From positions 1-22,102 of the forward strand of contig CATOOY010000015.1 of NCBI GenBank assembly GCA_951801995.1: 22,102 nt of DNA. The letters are read 5' to 3'. A model generated the notes under the pieces. The model was not told the DNA's origin. It saw only the letters and a program-made list of their open reading frames with translations, and searched no databases. Positions 1-8,676 of this stretch are shown here, piece after piece (positions within the stretch are counted from its first letter, which is position 1; every line of letters starts with the position of its first letter). Both the position numbers and the translations under genes were made by a program. This DNA is from an uncultured Erysipelotrichaceae bacterium (GTDB lineage Bacteria; Bacillota_I; Bacilli_A; RF39; UBA660).

Positions 1-810
1 TATATCTTTAAATTCAAATGTAAATTCTCCATTTTTTGTAAATGTATATGTTCTTTTTCCTCCATTATTTGTTACTATTACTTCTTCATCAAATGATATA
101 CTTGCTGTTACATTTTGATTGGTTAATTTATCTATGTTGTATTTTACTGTTCCTGTTGGAGCCTTCCTATCTATCCAATCTACTTTAGCTGTTACGGTTC
201 CTATATTTCCATCTATATCAACATATTCAAAGATAAATTCTCCATTTTCTTTAAATGTATACTTTTCATTTCCATTATTATTGGTAATCATAGCATCTTT
301 ATCAAAGGTTACTGTAACTGTTACATCTTGATTGGTAGGTTTATTGGTACTATATGTTAGGGTAGGTTTTGCTTGCCCTTTATCTATCCAATCTACTGCA
401 ATTGTTTTCGTTCCTATATTTCCTAAGTCATCCATAAATTCTAAGTTATAACTTGTATTTTCTAGGAATGTAATTGTTTTACTTTTATCAACTGTATTTT
501 CTACAATAGGAACATCTTTTGATAAAATTGTTACATTTTTATTAAAAGTTATAGTTGCTACTACTTCTTCTGTTGTTATCTCTGTTGTATTAAAGGTTAC
601 TGTTGCTTCTGGGGGCTTCTTATCTATCCAATCTACTTTAGCAGTTGCACTTCCTGTTTTTCCATCAGCATCAACAAATTCGAAAGTAAATTCTCCATTT
701 TCTTTAAATGTATATGATGTTTTTCCATCATTATTTGTTACTGTGATAGGTCTTATTGGATTTATTAACTCTGCTGTTACATCTTGATTGGTAGCATTTG
801 TAATATTATA
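1..810 (-). repeat. Tandem Ig-like domain repeats within the surface-protein gene
   Basis: The 3' part of the gene is built of degenerate units of about 71-80 codons. An exact 14-nt word (tctatccaatctac on the plus strand, encoding VDWID) recurs at 170-183, 383-396 and 623-636. Related words for the FKENGEF segment occur near 23-50, 239-263 and 692-717, and the word for TNQDVT or TNQNVT occurs near 109, 323 and 780. The units continue beyond the window edge. Confidence 0.85.
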
Positions 811-3800
811 GTTTATGTCTGCTCTTGGTACTTCATTTACCAATACATTTTCATAGAGTTTGATAACAGATACAGTAAATGTTACATAATCTCCCTCATA
901 AACACTTTCACATTCTATTTTAACATATTTTCCTTTTTTGGGTTCTGGAAAATCAATATGTTTTAAATTATCATTATTACCTAAATTATTCTTTTGGGCT
1001 GCTAATTCCCAATTTTTATTATCCATACTAACATAAACATTGATTTTTCTTGCACGACCATAAGGAACAAATCCTATATATTTTGCATTTTTATCTGGGA
1101 CATAATCTATTGCTGATATATATCTTGGTTTATCTGATTCGATAGTTAGGTATGCTGGCATAATTCCATTTTTTGAACGCCAATATGTATTAATATCTCC
1201 ATCTAGAACATTATTATAATTTCCAGTTTCTGTTGCATTTACTTCTATTACTTTTAAATTTTTAGACTGAATATACCATTTTGTATCATCCACATTATTT
1301 TCTTTAAATGTGTAATACACTGGATCACTGGCAATTTTTGTTCCTGTTGCTATAATTCTAACATATACTCTTTTGTTTCCACTAAATATTGGATTGGTAT
1401 TTGCAAAAGAGTTCCATCCATCGTTTGGATCTAAAGTCCACTCCATCTCTTTGGTAGCACCTATCATACGATCTTCTTCGTCATTGATTGAAATTACACC
1501 ACTAGGGAATGTTCTTTTTGTAATATCAATTGTATAAATATTTGCTTCTGAATAATCTAATCCTGATATATGAATTTTAATATCATTGGTTACATTTATA
1601 CTTGCTACTTCTTCTGCTGTAAGCTCTTTTGTATGTTCATAACAATCTTTCCATGTATTTCCACCGTCTAGACTATAACTCCAATTCACTTGTGCACTTT
1701 GTAACTGCTTTGATAATATAATTTTATTAGCATTGGTACCACTAAATGAGAATGTCGCTATTTCTGAGTTTATTTCTCCAAGTAGTGCTTGTGCGACTAC
1801 TGGTACTTCTTTATATTGTAATGTATTAGATGCTGTTGCTTTTGTTGCTTTACGAAGTGTTTTTTCTTGTATCATCATCAGTCTTGCTCTATATTCTGGT
1901 GATGTGATTTTTGTACCTAATTTACGAGTTAAATCATACATAGGGAGTGGGTGATAGGTAAGAACTTCGCTTATTTCTTCTGCTAAATTCATTATATCTT
2001 CTTCTGTTTTGGTATTATCTGCAACATACATTTTTACTAATCCTAACCATGCATCCCAGTTAATAATTTCTTCATTTAAAGCATCGCGATAAATTCTCTC
2101 TAATTTTGTTTTGTCATCTTTATATACTTTTTCAAGTAATAAAATTAATTCTGATTTTTCATATTTTTCATATTCATTTTGAGCTTCTTGGGCAAGGAAA
2201 AAGTAAGAAGCTGATTTTATAGAACCTGTATTGGTAACAATACCACTACTAAAATTTCCCCAATCATTTGGCATTCTAGAATATCCTTGTGTATTTGCCC
2301 ATGCTGTTTCTGCAACGTTGTATGCCAATTGCCAAGCTCCTTTTCCACCTACTTCATAATAATAAATGTAAGCAGCATGGCCTGGTTGACCTACAACGCT
2401 GGCTGGCACTCCCCATACACCATATAAATTTGCTGTTGTTTTGGAAAGCCCTCCACAAACGGCTCCTTCTTCAAAAACTATCCAAAGTTTTGGTTTACCA
2501 GATTGATATGTAATATTATATTTTGATAATTGATATTTTTGATCCCATTTTGCATAGTTTTCTTGGCTATAATATTGTGGTTTATAATAACTATAGTTTA
2601 ATGTGTAGTTAATATACTTATATGGATTAAAACGATCTGTTAAACTTTTTTTAGCAGAATAATCATGTAACCATTTAATCTCTTCATCATCAATGTTAAC
2701 ATGCATAAGCCAACGCATTTCTTCTACTGTTAAACGTTCAAACATAGAATTTGAAGATAGTTCTTTTTTTGTATACATATCTTTATAAATTTCATAACGT
2801 GTTACAGCATCTGAAAATTGATTTCCACCAATCCATAGTCCAATGTTAGAAGAATGCGTTAATGATAAAGAAAGCATCATTTTTAAATATAAATCTTTAT
2901 ACTTTGTTCCATTTTCTGTTATGTTTTCATTTTCTAAATCCTCTTTATGTGCGTGGTATAAATTACTAAGTACTTGTAAAGCTCTTTGGTAAGTACCATT
3001 CGGAATTCCTCCTATTATCCATAAACGTAGTGCTTCTTCGTTATTTATAAACCATTCTAAAGTTTCTTTATTTTTAGTACTTTCGTCTATGAATGAACGT
3101 AATTGATATTGTCCTACTTTAGCAATAAAATCTCTTTGTAATAATGTTAGTTTTAAATCATCTGCTATAGGACCAGCGTTATAGTTTGATTTAATAAAAG
3201 AATCTAGTTCTTCAACAGAGACTGTAACATCATCTTTATAACCCTCTTTTATCAATTTGGTATCTGCCCATACTGCATGATCAGATGCATTGGAGCCATT
3301 ATCGTGTGCGTACAATTTGATATAATTTACATCACGTATATCAATTTTAGCATATTTTGCATTATTTGCACCCTTTAAAGCGATAGGATTCTCTTCTGTT
3401 TGTAAATCCCATTTTTTTCCATCTTTTGAGGTATAAATATAAAATTTAACACCATTTCCATTACTTTGAGCTGTTGTATTTAACCCATAATAAGTTGTAA
3501 GGTAGGCATAGTCTTTATAATCACTTATATCATATTCTATAGTAGAAGTTGCATGTGCCCATATTCCTTTTTTAAATTGGGTAGTTGCACCATTTAAGAT
3601 TAAGGTAAGTGGAGTATTAGATTGTGTTTTATCTAAAGACAAATTTCCCCATCCTACTTGTGCTTTTTGATAGGAAATATCTGATAAAAACAAAACTTTA
3701 TCTTCTACATCTTCTCTATCTAATAATATATTTTTTTGTGTTATTGCATAACTATGTTCTGGACTAACAAAAAAACTTATAGCCATTAAAAATAGCGCAG

Positions 3801-3843
3801 AATAAACAATATAGCTTTTTTTTAATTTTGTTTTTTGATTCAT
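1..3843 (-). CDS. Large secreted multidomain surface protein (NPCBM, transglutaminase-like core, F5/8 type C, Ig-like repeats); 3' end outside window
   Basis: I translated the minus strand from the ATG at 3843. The frame stays open for 1281 codons to the window edge, so the C-terminus and any cell-wall anchor are missing. Residues 1-33 are a Sec signal peptide (Lys-rich start, hydrophobic core, likely cut after SYA). Residues about 60-200 resemble an NPCBM/NEW2 carbohydrate-binding module (WGNLSLD, KKGIWAHA, DYKDYAYL). Residues 205-455 are mostly helical. Residues 455-530 look like a transglutaminase/papain-like core: Cys463 in GAVCGGLSKT and His489 in QPGHAAYIYY, with Asn509 (WQLAYN) as a possible third residue. 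A beta-rich linker follows, then an F5/8 type C-like module (about 860-1005, VLDGDINTYWRS) and Ig-like repeats from about 1010. The start has a strong GGGAGG site 10 nt upstream. Probably a glycan-binding exoenzyme or adhesin. The domain calls are from recall, and the enzymatic activity is inferred. Confidence 0.85.
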   Translation of the reverse strand, partial: MNQKTKLKKSYIVYSALFLMAISFFVSPEHSYAITQKNILLDREDVEDKVLFLSDISYQKAQVGWGNLSLDKTQSNTPLTLILNGATTQFKKGIWAHATSTIEYDISDYKDYAYLTTYYGLNTTAQSNGNGVKFYIYTSKDGKKWDLQTEENPIALKGANNAKYAKIDIRDVNYIKLYAHDNGSNASDHAVWADTKLIKEGYKDDVTVSVEELDSFIKSNYNAGPIADDLKLTLLQRDFIAKVGQYQLRSFIDESTKNKETLEWFINNEEALRLWIIGGIPNGTYQRALQVLSNLYHAHKEDLENENITENGTKYKDLYLKMMLSLSLTHSSNIGLWIGGNQFSDAVTRYEIYKDMYTKKELSSNSMFERLTVEEMRWLMHVNIDDEEIKWLHDYSAKKSLTDRFNPYKYINYTLNYSYYKPQYYSQENYAKWDQKYQLSKYNITYQSGKPKLWIVFEEGAVCGGLSKTTANLYGVWGVPASVVGQPGHAAYIYYYEVGGKGAWQLAYNVAETAWANTQGYSRMPNDWGNFSSGIVTNTGSIKSASYFFLAQEAQNEYEKYEKSELILLLEKVYKDDKTKLERIYRDALNEEIINWDAWLGLVKMYVADNTKTEEDIMNLAEEISEVLTYHPLPMYDLTRKLGTKITSPEYRARLMMIQEKTLRKATKATASNTLQYKEVPVVAQALLGEINSEIATFSFSGTNANKIILSKQLQSAQVNWSYSLDGGNTWKDCYEHTKELTAEEVASINVTNDIKIHISGLDYSEANIYTIDITKRTFPSGVISINDEEDRMIGATKEMEWTLDPNDGWNSFANTNPIFSGNKRVYVRIIATGTKIASDPVYYTFKENNVDDTKWYIQSKNLKVIEVNATETGNYNNVLDGDINTYWRSKNGIMPAYLTIESDKPRYISAIDYVPDKNAKYIGFVPYGRARKINVYVSMDNKNWELAAQKNNLGNNDNLKHIDFPEPKKGKYVKIECESVYEGDYVTFTVSVIKLYENVLVNEVPRADINYNITNATNQDVTAELINPIRPITVTNNDGKTSYTFKENGEFTFEFVDADGKTGSATAKVDWIDKKPPEATVTFNTTEITTEEVVATITFNKNVTILSKDVPIVENTVDKSKTITFLENTSYNLEFMDDLGNIGTKTIAVDWIDKGQAKPTLTYSTNKPTNQDVTVTVTFDKDAMITNNNGNEKYTFKENGEFIFEYVDIDGNIGTVTAKVDWIDRKAPTGTVKYNIDKLTNQNVTASISFDEEVIVTNNGGKRTYTFTKNGEFTFEFKDI

Positions 3844-3964
3844 ATTCCTTATTCCTCCCTAAATATTTTTAATTATATTGTGCTAAAAACAACTATATTC
3901 TTTTCTTTTTTTGCAAATTTCTTGTATAAATATTGTACTATAAAATTACTGTTTTTCCTAGTAT

Positions 3965-3994
3965 ATTGTACTAAGATTATACGCAATTTGACAA
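3965..3994 (-). promoter_or_regulatory. Putative sigma-A promoter of the large surface-protein gene
   Basis: On the minus strand TTGTCA (3989-3994) is followed after 18 nt by TACAAT (3965-3970); each matches the consensus at five of six bases. The 5' leader would be about 115 nt. A second copy of the TAGTACAATAT word lies nearer the gene, around 3940, and could be an alternative -10 with a weaker -35. Confidence 0.45.
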
Positions 3995-4406
3995 TTTTTT
4001 TATTTATATGGATTTTGTTGTTGCTTTTTTCTATTTTTTTCCATTTATATATTAATATATGCAATTTTTCTTTTGATTCTATCCTATTTTTATGATAATT
4101 TAGATTATTTCTCTATCATTGTTTCCCTATTTATCTTATTTTATATAGAATATAAATAATGCATAAAACTTACTAATAAAAAATCAATATTTTTTAGGAA
4201 TTTCTTATGATTTTGTTAATTTATATATAAGAACACGTTAACGCAAATCTATTTCTAAACCTTCTTTAACTTATTAAACAGTAAGAATTACCATATTTCT
4301 AATTCTTTAATTTTCTTTTTTACTATTCCATAATACATTCTCAAAAGTTTATTTAATCTTGCTATAATTCCCCTTAGCTCTTTACGTGAGAACTATTTCA
4401 ATCTCA

Positions 4407-4436
4407 ACTTGCTTAAACGAATATATTATGTGAAGT
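4407..4436. other. Possible Xer recombination (dif-like) site
   Basis: The 30-bp stretch has a left arm ACTTGCTTAAA (4407-4417) and a right arm TTATGTGAAGT (4426-4436) around an 8-bp centre. The right arm resembles the XerD arm of the Bacillus subtilis dif site as I remember it (9 of 11), and the left arm the XerC arm (8 of 11). The two arms are partial inverted copies (ACTT...AAGT). In such AT-rich DNA chance similarity is a real risk. Confidence 0.25.
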
Positions 4437-4492
4437 TGGATAACACTTTTAATTCCAAGAACTTTATCTATAAAAAAATCACGTTATCCAAT
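4435..4492. repeat. Inverted repeat with long loop
   Basis: TTGGATAAC (4436-4444) is repeated as its exact reverse complement at 4483-4491, with a G-T pair possible outside it and a 38-nt loop. It directly abuts the possible dif-like sequence. It has no U-tract, so it is not an obvious terminator, and its role is unknown. Confidence 0.5.
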
Positions 4493-4507
4493 CATCTACA
4501 CCATAAT

Positions 4508-4557
4508 AAAAAAGTGTAATAAATAAGCACATTTCTGTAATTATTTATTACACTTTT
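4508..4557 (-). terminator. Rho-independent terminator of the Tad-like cluster
   Basis: A perfect 17-bp inverted repeat pairs 4510-4526 with 4541-4557 across a 14-nt loop. Read on the minus strand it ends in six T residues then ATTAT. It lies 33 nt past the stop of the last pilin-like gene and is the only strong terminator seen downstream of that cluster. Confidence 0.9.
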
Positions 4558-4590
4558 ATTTATAGCAGCAAAAAGACTTAAGAAGGTCTA

Positions 4591-5025
4591 TTAAGGAGCT
4601 GCATTTTCTAAAATTCCAAACGTTTTTGTTTCTCCAGAAACAGGTATTCGAATAAGTGATTCTATAATAGGCAATTCAAAGTACATATAAGTTGTGATAC
4701 GATAATAGTAATTACCTCCTCTTTCGGAACCCGTATTTTGTGTTATTTTAGCATAACAATAACGATAATTACTTACAGCTGCAGTGGAACCTGCTGGACA
4801 GGTGCCATTTCCTCCAACTCTATATCCAACTTCCCCTAAGTAATTATTTATATCTGCTGTAGCTCCTACATAATCACCATGGTGTTCTTCTATTATATTT
4901 ATAATTTGATTTTTAACTTTATAGGCTTTTGTATAACTTGTTGATCCTGCAAATATTACAATAAATACAACAATAAATATTACGATTATGTTTACTATAA
5001 ACGCGTTTCCTATTGCTTCTCTCAT
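4591..5025 (-). CDS. Tad-type pilin-like (TadE/pseudopilin-like) membrane protein, copy 2
   Basis: A 144-aa protein with a short N-terminus (MREAIGN), one hydrophobic segment at about residues 8-27, and an extracellular C-terminal domain. This is the shape of Tad pseudopilins. It is a clear paralogue of the upstream 148-aa neighbour: both share the MxxxIGN start, YxKA after the membrane helix, a YL..(G)YGYR-type motif, two cysteines (here Cys76 and Cys90, in TCP and YRYC), TTYMYFELP-like strands and a final IPVSGET-like motif. The conserved Cys pair suggests a disulfide. No Glu at position +5 after the Gly is present, so canonical prepilin-peptidase processing is doubtful. A GGTGAT site precedes the ATG. 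This is the last gene of the cluster. Pilin-like function is inferred from shape and context. Confidence 0.8.
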   Translation of the reverse strand: MREAIGNAFIVNIIVIFIVVFIVIFAGSTSYTKAYKVKNQIINIIEEHHGDYVGATADINNYLGEVGYRVGGNGTCPAGSTAAVSNYRYCYAKITQNTGSERGGNYYYRITTYMYFELPIIESLIRIPVSGETKTFGILENAAP

Positions 5026-5036
5026 TTTATCACCAT

Positions 5037-5483
5037 CTATACACTAAATTCATATATTTTTTCTGTTTCTGAATAAATTGGTATTGCCAAACTTTCATTT
5101 ATAACTGGCAAATCAATATAAATATAAGTAATAATTCCATATTTAAAGTATCCATCACTATTTTTATTATATTCATAGATACAATAGCGATGATTTTGAC
5201 CCGTTGAGTCATTATAAGCTGAAATTGCTTGGAGACTATTTTTTACAGGACAATTGGCATTTCCTGTTGCATCTATACGATACCCATAACCGTTTAAATA
5301 TCTATCAATTTCTACTTTTGATAGGTTATTGTATCCTTCAAAGTTTTCTAATGCGTTCGCAATACCACTGTTTATTCGAAATGCCTTCATATAATTCAAA
5401 ATTCCAACAACAAATGTTATGGCTACTACGAAGAATATACTAACAAAATAAATTAAATATGTATTTCCTATACTTTGTTTCAT
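5037..5483 (-). CDS. Tad-type pilin-like (TadE/pseudopilin-like) membrane protein, copy 1
   Basis: A 148-aa protein with an MKQSIGN start, one transmembrane helix at about residues 9-29 and an exported beta-rich domain. Cys78 (NCPV) and Cys101 (HRYC) match the cysteine pair of the 144-aa gene that follows after 11 nt. The shared ITYIYIDLPVI and IPIYSET segments show the two are tandem duplicates that have diverged considerably. An AGGAAGTG ribosome site lies just upstream, within the 14-nt gap from tadC. Position after tadB-tadC fits the usual place of Tad minor pilins (tadE/tadF-like). I cannot tell which, if either, forms the filament. Confidence 0.8.
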   Translation of the reverse strand: MKQSIGNTYLIYFVSIFFVVAITFVVGILNYMKAFRINSGIANALENFEGYNNLSKVEIDRYLNGYGYRIDATGNANCPVKNSLQAISAYNDSTGQNHRYCIYEYNKNSDGYFKYGIITYIYIDLPVINESLAIPIYSETEKIYEFSV

Positions 5484-5497
5484 AAATTACACTTCCT

Positions 5498-6283
5498 TTA
5501 TATACCCATCATTGTCATCATAGCAATTAATAACAATAGGAGAATGCCTCCTCCTGTTGTACAAAGCATCAACATTGTTTTATTTTCCATTTTTTCAAGA
5601 CGCTCTTTATACTTTTGTTCTCTTGCCTTATTTTGAAGTGAGGAAACTGTTCTAGAAAACATCAGTAATTGTTCTTGTTTGTTTTCTTGTGACCCTAAGC
5701 TAAGACGATATAATAAACGCATCATACGCATAGAATCACGGACTGGATATTCTTTTGCAAAAACCATATAGGGATCTACGGTGGAATCTCCAGCTTCTAT
5801 TTTTGATATTAACTTCCTTAGGCCAGGTACAAAAATTTTTGGGGCACTAGATATAGATTTCTGAATTGCGACTGGAACAGTATAATGTTGTACTAAAATT
5901 TCTAAACTTTTTAAGTAATATGGCAACATTTGATTGATTGTATGTAAGTTATTTTTATAATGTACTTGTAATTTTGTATATGGATATTTAAATACCATAA
6001 ATCCTAATATAAAAGCAAGTAATATATTTATAAAGTTTACTTTTGACATAAGAAATACAAAAAGAAACATTGCAATTGCCACAAGGGCATTACTAATTCT
6101 TTTATTAAACTCTATAGTTGCATCCTTACTATCCCCGTATTTAACGTTTAGTAGAAATTTATAATCATCTTCCATTAAGAAATGAAAATAGGGTTCTATA
6201 TCTTTAAAAAATTTTTGTGTGTCAATACTTCTGTTATATTGCATAAAAAATAGTATGATAATTGTAATTATAATAAATTCCAT
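5498..6283 (-). CDS. tadC: TadC-like inner-membrane platform protein (type II secretion F domain)
   Basis: A 261-aa membrane protein with hydrophobic segments near residues 2-14, about 72-112 (two helices) and 237-260. The domain between the last two sets has the helical character of a T2SSF/GspF domain (IQKSISSAPKIFVPGL, LLYRLSLGSQENKQEQL). In Tad systems two such proteins form the platform on which the CpaF ATPase acts. The start ATG overlaps the stop of tadB by one base (TAATG), a sign of translational coupling. It lies directly before the pilin-like pair. Assignment as TadC rather than TadB rests on gene order. Confidence 0.75.
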   Translation of the reverse strand: MEFIIITIIILFFMQYNRSIDTQKFFKDIEPYFHFLMEDDYKFLLNVKYGDSKDATIEFNKRISNALVAIAMFLFVFLMSKVNFINILLAFILGFMVFKYPYTKLQVHYKNNLHTINQMLPYYLKSLEILVQHYTVPVAIQKSISSAPKIFVPGLRKLISKIEAGDSTVDPYMVFAKEYPVRDSMRMMRLLYRLSLGSQENKQEQLLMFSRTVSSLQNKAREQKYKERLEKMENKTMLMLCTTGGGILLLLLIAMMTMMGI

Positions 6284-7185
6284 TATTCAGCACCTACATT
6301 CTCATTATAATATTTCTCACCATTTAGTAAGAATGCTGTATTAACTACAACAACAGCATGTAATAAAAACTGTACATACCATCTTTCTAGCATATTTATA
6401 TAAGTTTCAATACCTAGTAAAAATTGCACTAACATAACCATTAAGTAAAGTACAATTCCAAATTGTAGGAATTTTTTATGGAATGCTGCACGATCAATTC
6501 TATCTCGATATACATTTTCTATCAGCATATCAATATCTTGTGACATATTTTCAAGCGACTCACCTGCATCTTTTGAACCTTCATTGGTAATTTGGTAAAA
6601 TAGTTGATGCATATTTTTTACCATATAATAATCATACTTATTATTCATGTAATCAATAGATTCGTCAATGGTTCCATTTTCATATGCTAAATCTATCATT
6701 ATTTTTACATCACTTTTAACTGGTTCTTCTAATATATTAGATGCATATACACCTTCTAAGGCTTTTACAAAAGATTGAGTTGTGGCAAACTCCATAATTG
6801 TATTTGTAGTATATACCTGAATTTGCTCAAAAATATATTCACTATAAATTCTCTTACATCTTAAATAGTTTAAGTAGGGAATTGCGATAATGACTAGTCC
6901 CATATATACTAAAGATATAAGTAAATTGTAGAAATAAAGATAAGAAATTATAAGAGCAGATATAGCAAATATTGATACTTGAATTGCATATTGTTTTTTT
7001 GTATACTCCTGTCCTAACTCTTTTACCTTTTTTCTAATTTCCTTATAGGAATATGGAGCATATTTGTTATAGACAAAGGATGTTTTTCCTGAAATATATT
7101 TATATACATTGTCGCCATTACTATCACGATACACACAGATGAATGCAATTACAAAGGCGATAACGATAAAAATAATTATATCCAT
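6283..7185 (-). CDS. tadB: TadB-like inner-membrane platform protein (type II secretion F domain)
   Basis: A 300-aa protein. It has an N-terminal membrane helix (residues 2-18), a central pair (about 68-105) and a C-terminal pair (about 244-290). The cytoplasmic domain between them carries T2SSF-like helices (TTQSFVKALEGVYASN, YQITNEGSKDAGESLENM). It follows the CpaF-like ATPase after 21 nt with an AGGAGG ribosome site and is coupled to tadC by a one-base overlap. Together they would form the membrane assembly platform of the pilus or secretion machine. Sequence similarity to characterised TadB is weak; the order ATPase-TadB-TadC is the main support. Confidence 0.78.
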   Translation of the reverse strand: MDIIIFIVIAFVIAFICVYRDSNGDNVYKYISGKTSFVYNKYAPYSYKEIRKKVKELGQEYTKKQYAIQVSIFAISALIISYLYFYNLLISLVYMGLVIIAIPYLNYLRCKRIYSEYIFEQIQVYTTNTIMEFATTQSFVKALEGVYASNILEEPVKSDVKIMIDLAYENGTIDESIDYMNNKYDYYMVKNMHQLFYQITNEGSKDAGESLENMSQDIDMLIENVYRDRIDRAAFHKKFLQFGIVLYLMVMLVQFLLGIETYINMLERWYVQFLLHAVVVVNTAFLLNGEKYYNENVGAE

Positions 7186-7206
7186 ATTTTTTTCCTCCTA
7201 TCCTTT

Positions 7207-8673
7207 TTATTCATAATTTTTTCTTATACTCCAGTTAGTAGAAGATACTTGGGGTGGCTCTATATTGCTTCCCGATATTGCTGCATTTTCTTTTTGTGAA
7301 ATTTCCCCATTTACAGGACTTGCAACACTTCTTTGTACTAGATTAGAAAATGTTCCAATAGGAACTGTATTTGCTGGTTTTGGTTCTATTTTGTTTTCCC
7401 TAGATATTTGTTGTATATTACTCATCTGCTTTGGTTGTACTGGTATAGGATTTTGTATTGGTGGGGTTGGATTAATAGTTCTAAATTCCCTATTTACATT
7501 TCCTATATTTTGCCTATCACTATTTGGTCTTTCTTCTAAGATAGATTTGATATTTGGATTTTCTATTTTTGAGGGATTTTGTGCAATTTCTAGGGCTGTA
7601 CTTCCCCCATCTGTTTCTGATTCCTCTATGATATTTTCTGGTAGCACAACTCCTTGTGCATCTAAATAATCTACTAAGTATTGAGATGGTTTTTTTCTAA
7701 TTACTCTACCTGTTGTACCTTTTCTATAAATCGTATTTGACTCTGCTTTATTGTCATTTGTTACATAAAATTCTGTAACTTCTGCAATTTCGCGGTGAAA
7801 GCTTCTTGTCTTTTTATCTTGATATCCTCTAATATATACACCTATTTGTACATAGCGATGAATTGATTTTAAAAATTGTTCAATATCCTGATTGGTTTCC
7901 AGCAAGCTGTACATACGGTTTGGTATAGATGCCGCTTTATCTGCATGAATAGTAGATAGGATGTAGTGCCCTGATGAAATAGAATTTCGCACTGCCATTA
8001 CCGCTTCTGCACTACGAACTTCTGATAGTAAAATCCATTTTGGATTTTGTCTCATACATGTTACTAATACATCTGAGTAGGATGCGATATTATTGGTTTT
8101 CATAGTTACAATATCTCTATGTGGAAAAATTCGATCTAAGTGGAGTTCTAGTGTATCTTCTATTGTGATTAGTTTTTCATCTTCTCTTGTGTGTGCAGCT
8201 AAATATTTAACAAATTCTGTTTTCCCTGAACCTGTTTCCCCACAAACAATTATGTTACAGTGTCCAAGTACACAATAAATTAAGAAATCATGAATATCCA
8301 AATCTACATATTTGTCATTCAATAATTTTTCTTTCTGCAATCTTATTTTTGCTGGTGTTTTACGAATTACAACAGCGATTCCATTTTTGGCTATCGAATC
8401 ATGAACGAAGTTTAAGCGAAGTTCAGCACCTTCTGCATCCAGAAATGGTTCTGCCATGTTAAATGATTTCCCCATAACATTAGAACACTGAAATGCTAAT
8501 TTTTCCATAAAGGTATTATTTATTTGTAAATTATCTGTACGGTAAATACCTTTTGATAAACTTTTTAACCATATTTGCCCACTATTACTGTAAGAAATAT
8601 CGGTTATGTCCTCATCCTCTAAATATCCTTTTAAAGGTCCAAAGTCAATTTGGGAAAACATTCCATCATTCAT
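7207..8673 (-). CDS. cpaF: CpaF/TadA-family secretion ATPase
   Basis: A 488-aa secretion NTPase of the CpaF/TadA (VirB11-related) family, which powers assembly of Tad/Flp pili. Visible motifs are Walker A GETGSGKT (145-152), the Asp box TIEDTLEL (170-177), Walker B ILLSEVR with Glu218, and the His box GHYILSTIHA (235-244). The N-terminal domain has a typical RLNFVHDSIA..GIAVVIRKTP segment before the nucleotide site. Residues about 335-488 form a low-complexity tail rich in Pro, Asn, Gln and Ser that is not part of the usual catalytic core. The ATG lies 3 nt past the cpaB stop, with a GAGG site inside the cpaB 3' end. It is unrelated to the tRNA deaminase also called TadA. Confidence 0.93.
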   Translation of the reverse strand: MNDGMFSQIDFGPLKGYLEDEDITDISYSNSGQIWLKSLSKGIYRTDNLQINNTFMEKLAFQCSNVMGKSFNMAEPFLDAEGAELRLNFVHDSIAKNGIAVVIRKTPAKIRLQKEKLLNDKYVDLDIHDFLIYCVLGHCNIIVCGETGSGKTEFVKYLAAHTREDEKLITIEDTLELHLDRIFPHRDIVTMKTNNIASYSDVLVTCMRQNPKWILLSEVRSAEAVMAVRNSISSGHYILSTIHADKAASIPNRMYSLLETNQDIEQFLKSIHRYVQIGVYIRGYQDKKTRSFHREIAEVTEFYVTNDNKAESNTIYRKGTTGRVIRKKPSQYLVDYLDAQGVVLPENIIEESETDGGSTALEIAQNPSKIENPNIKSILEERPNSDRQNIGNVNREFRTINPTPPIQNPIPVQPKQMSNIQQISRENKIEPKPANTVPIGTFSNLVQRSVASPVNGEISQKENAAISGSNIEPPQVSSTNWSIRKNYE

Positions 8674-8676
8674 TGA

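Larger units (their letters stand above)
3844..4590. other. Gene-free region, 747 bp
   Basis: This stretch separates the pilus cluster from the large surface-protein gene. It is extremely AT-rich and has stops in all frames apart from two short, poorly supported frames. It holds the surface-gene promoter, a possible Xer/dif-like sequence (4407-4436), an inverted repeat (4436-4444 with 4483-4491) and the pilus-cluster terminator (4508-4557). I see nothing definable in 4100-4400. Confidence 0.7.

Noticed and set aside
1..810. CRISPR-like direct repeats in the first 800 bases
   Set aside because: Repeated words are spaced 213 and 240 nt apart, in frame, and encode Ig-like domain segments; spacing and divergence do not fit CRISPR.
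3873..4064. Minus-strand 63-codon Lys/Ile-rich frame in the gene-free gap
   Set aside because: TTG start without ribosome site, covers the predicted promoter, and its composition is what A/T-rich non-coding DNA gives.
3835..4095. Plus-strand 86-codon hydrophobic frame across the surface-gene start region
   Set aside because: Phe/Ile-rich translation of T-rich DNA, no ribosome site, and it overlaps the promoter and start of the real minus-strand gene.
7265..7669. Plus-strand 134-codon frame opposite the cpaF 3' end
   Set aside because: Antisense shadow of the low-complexity tail of the ATPase; no ribosome site or neighbours on that strand.
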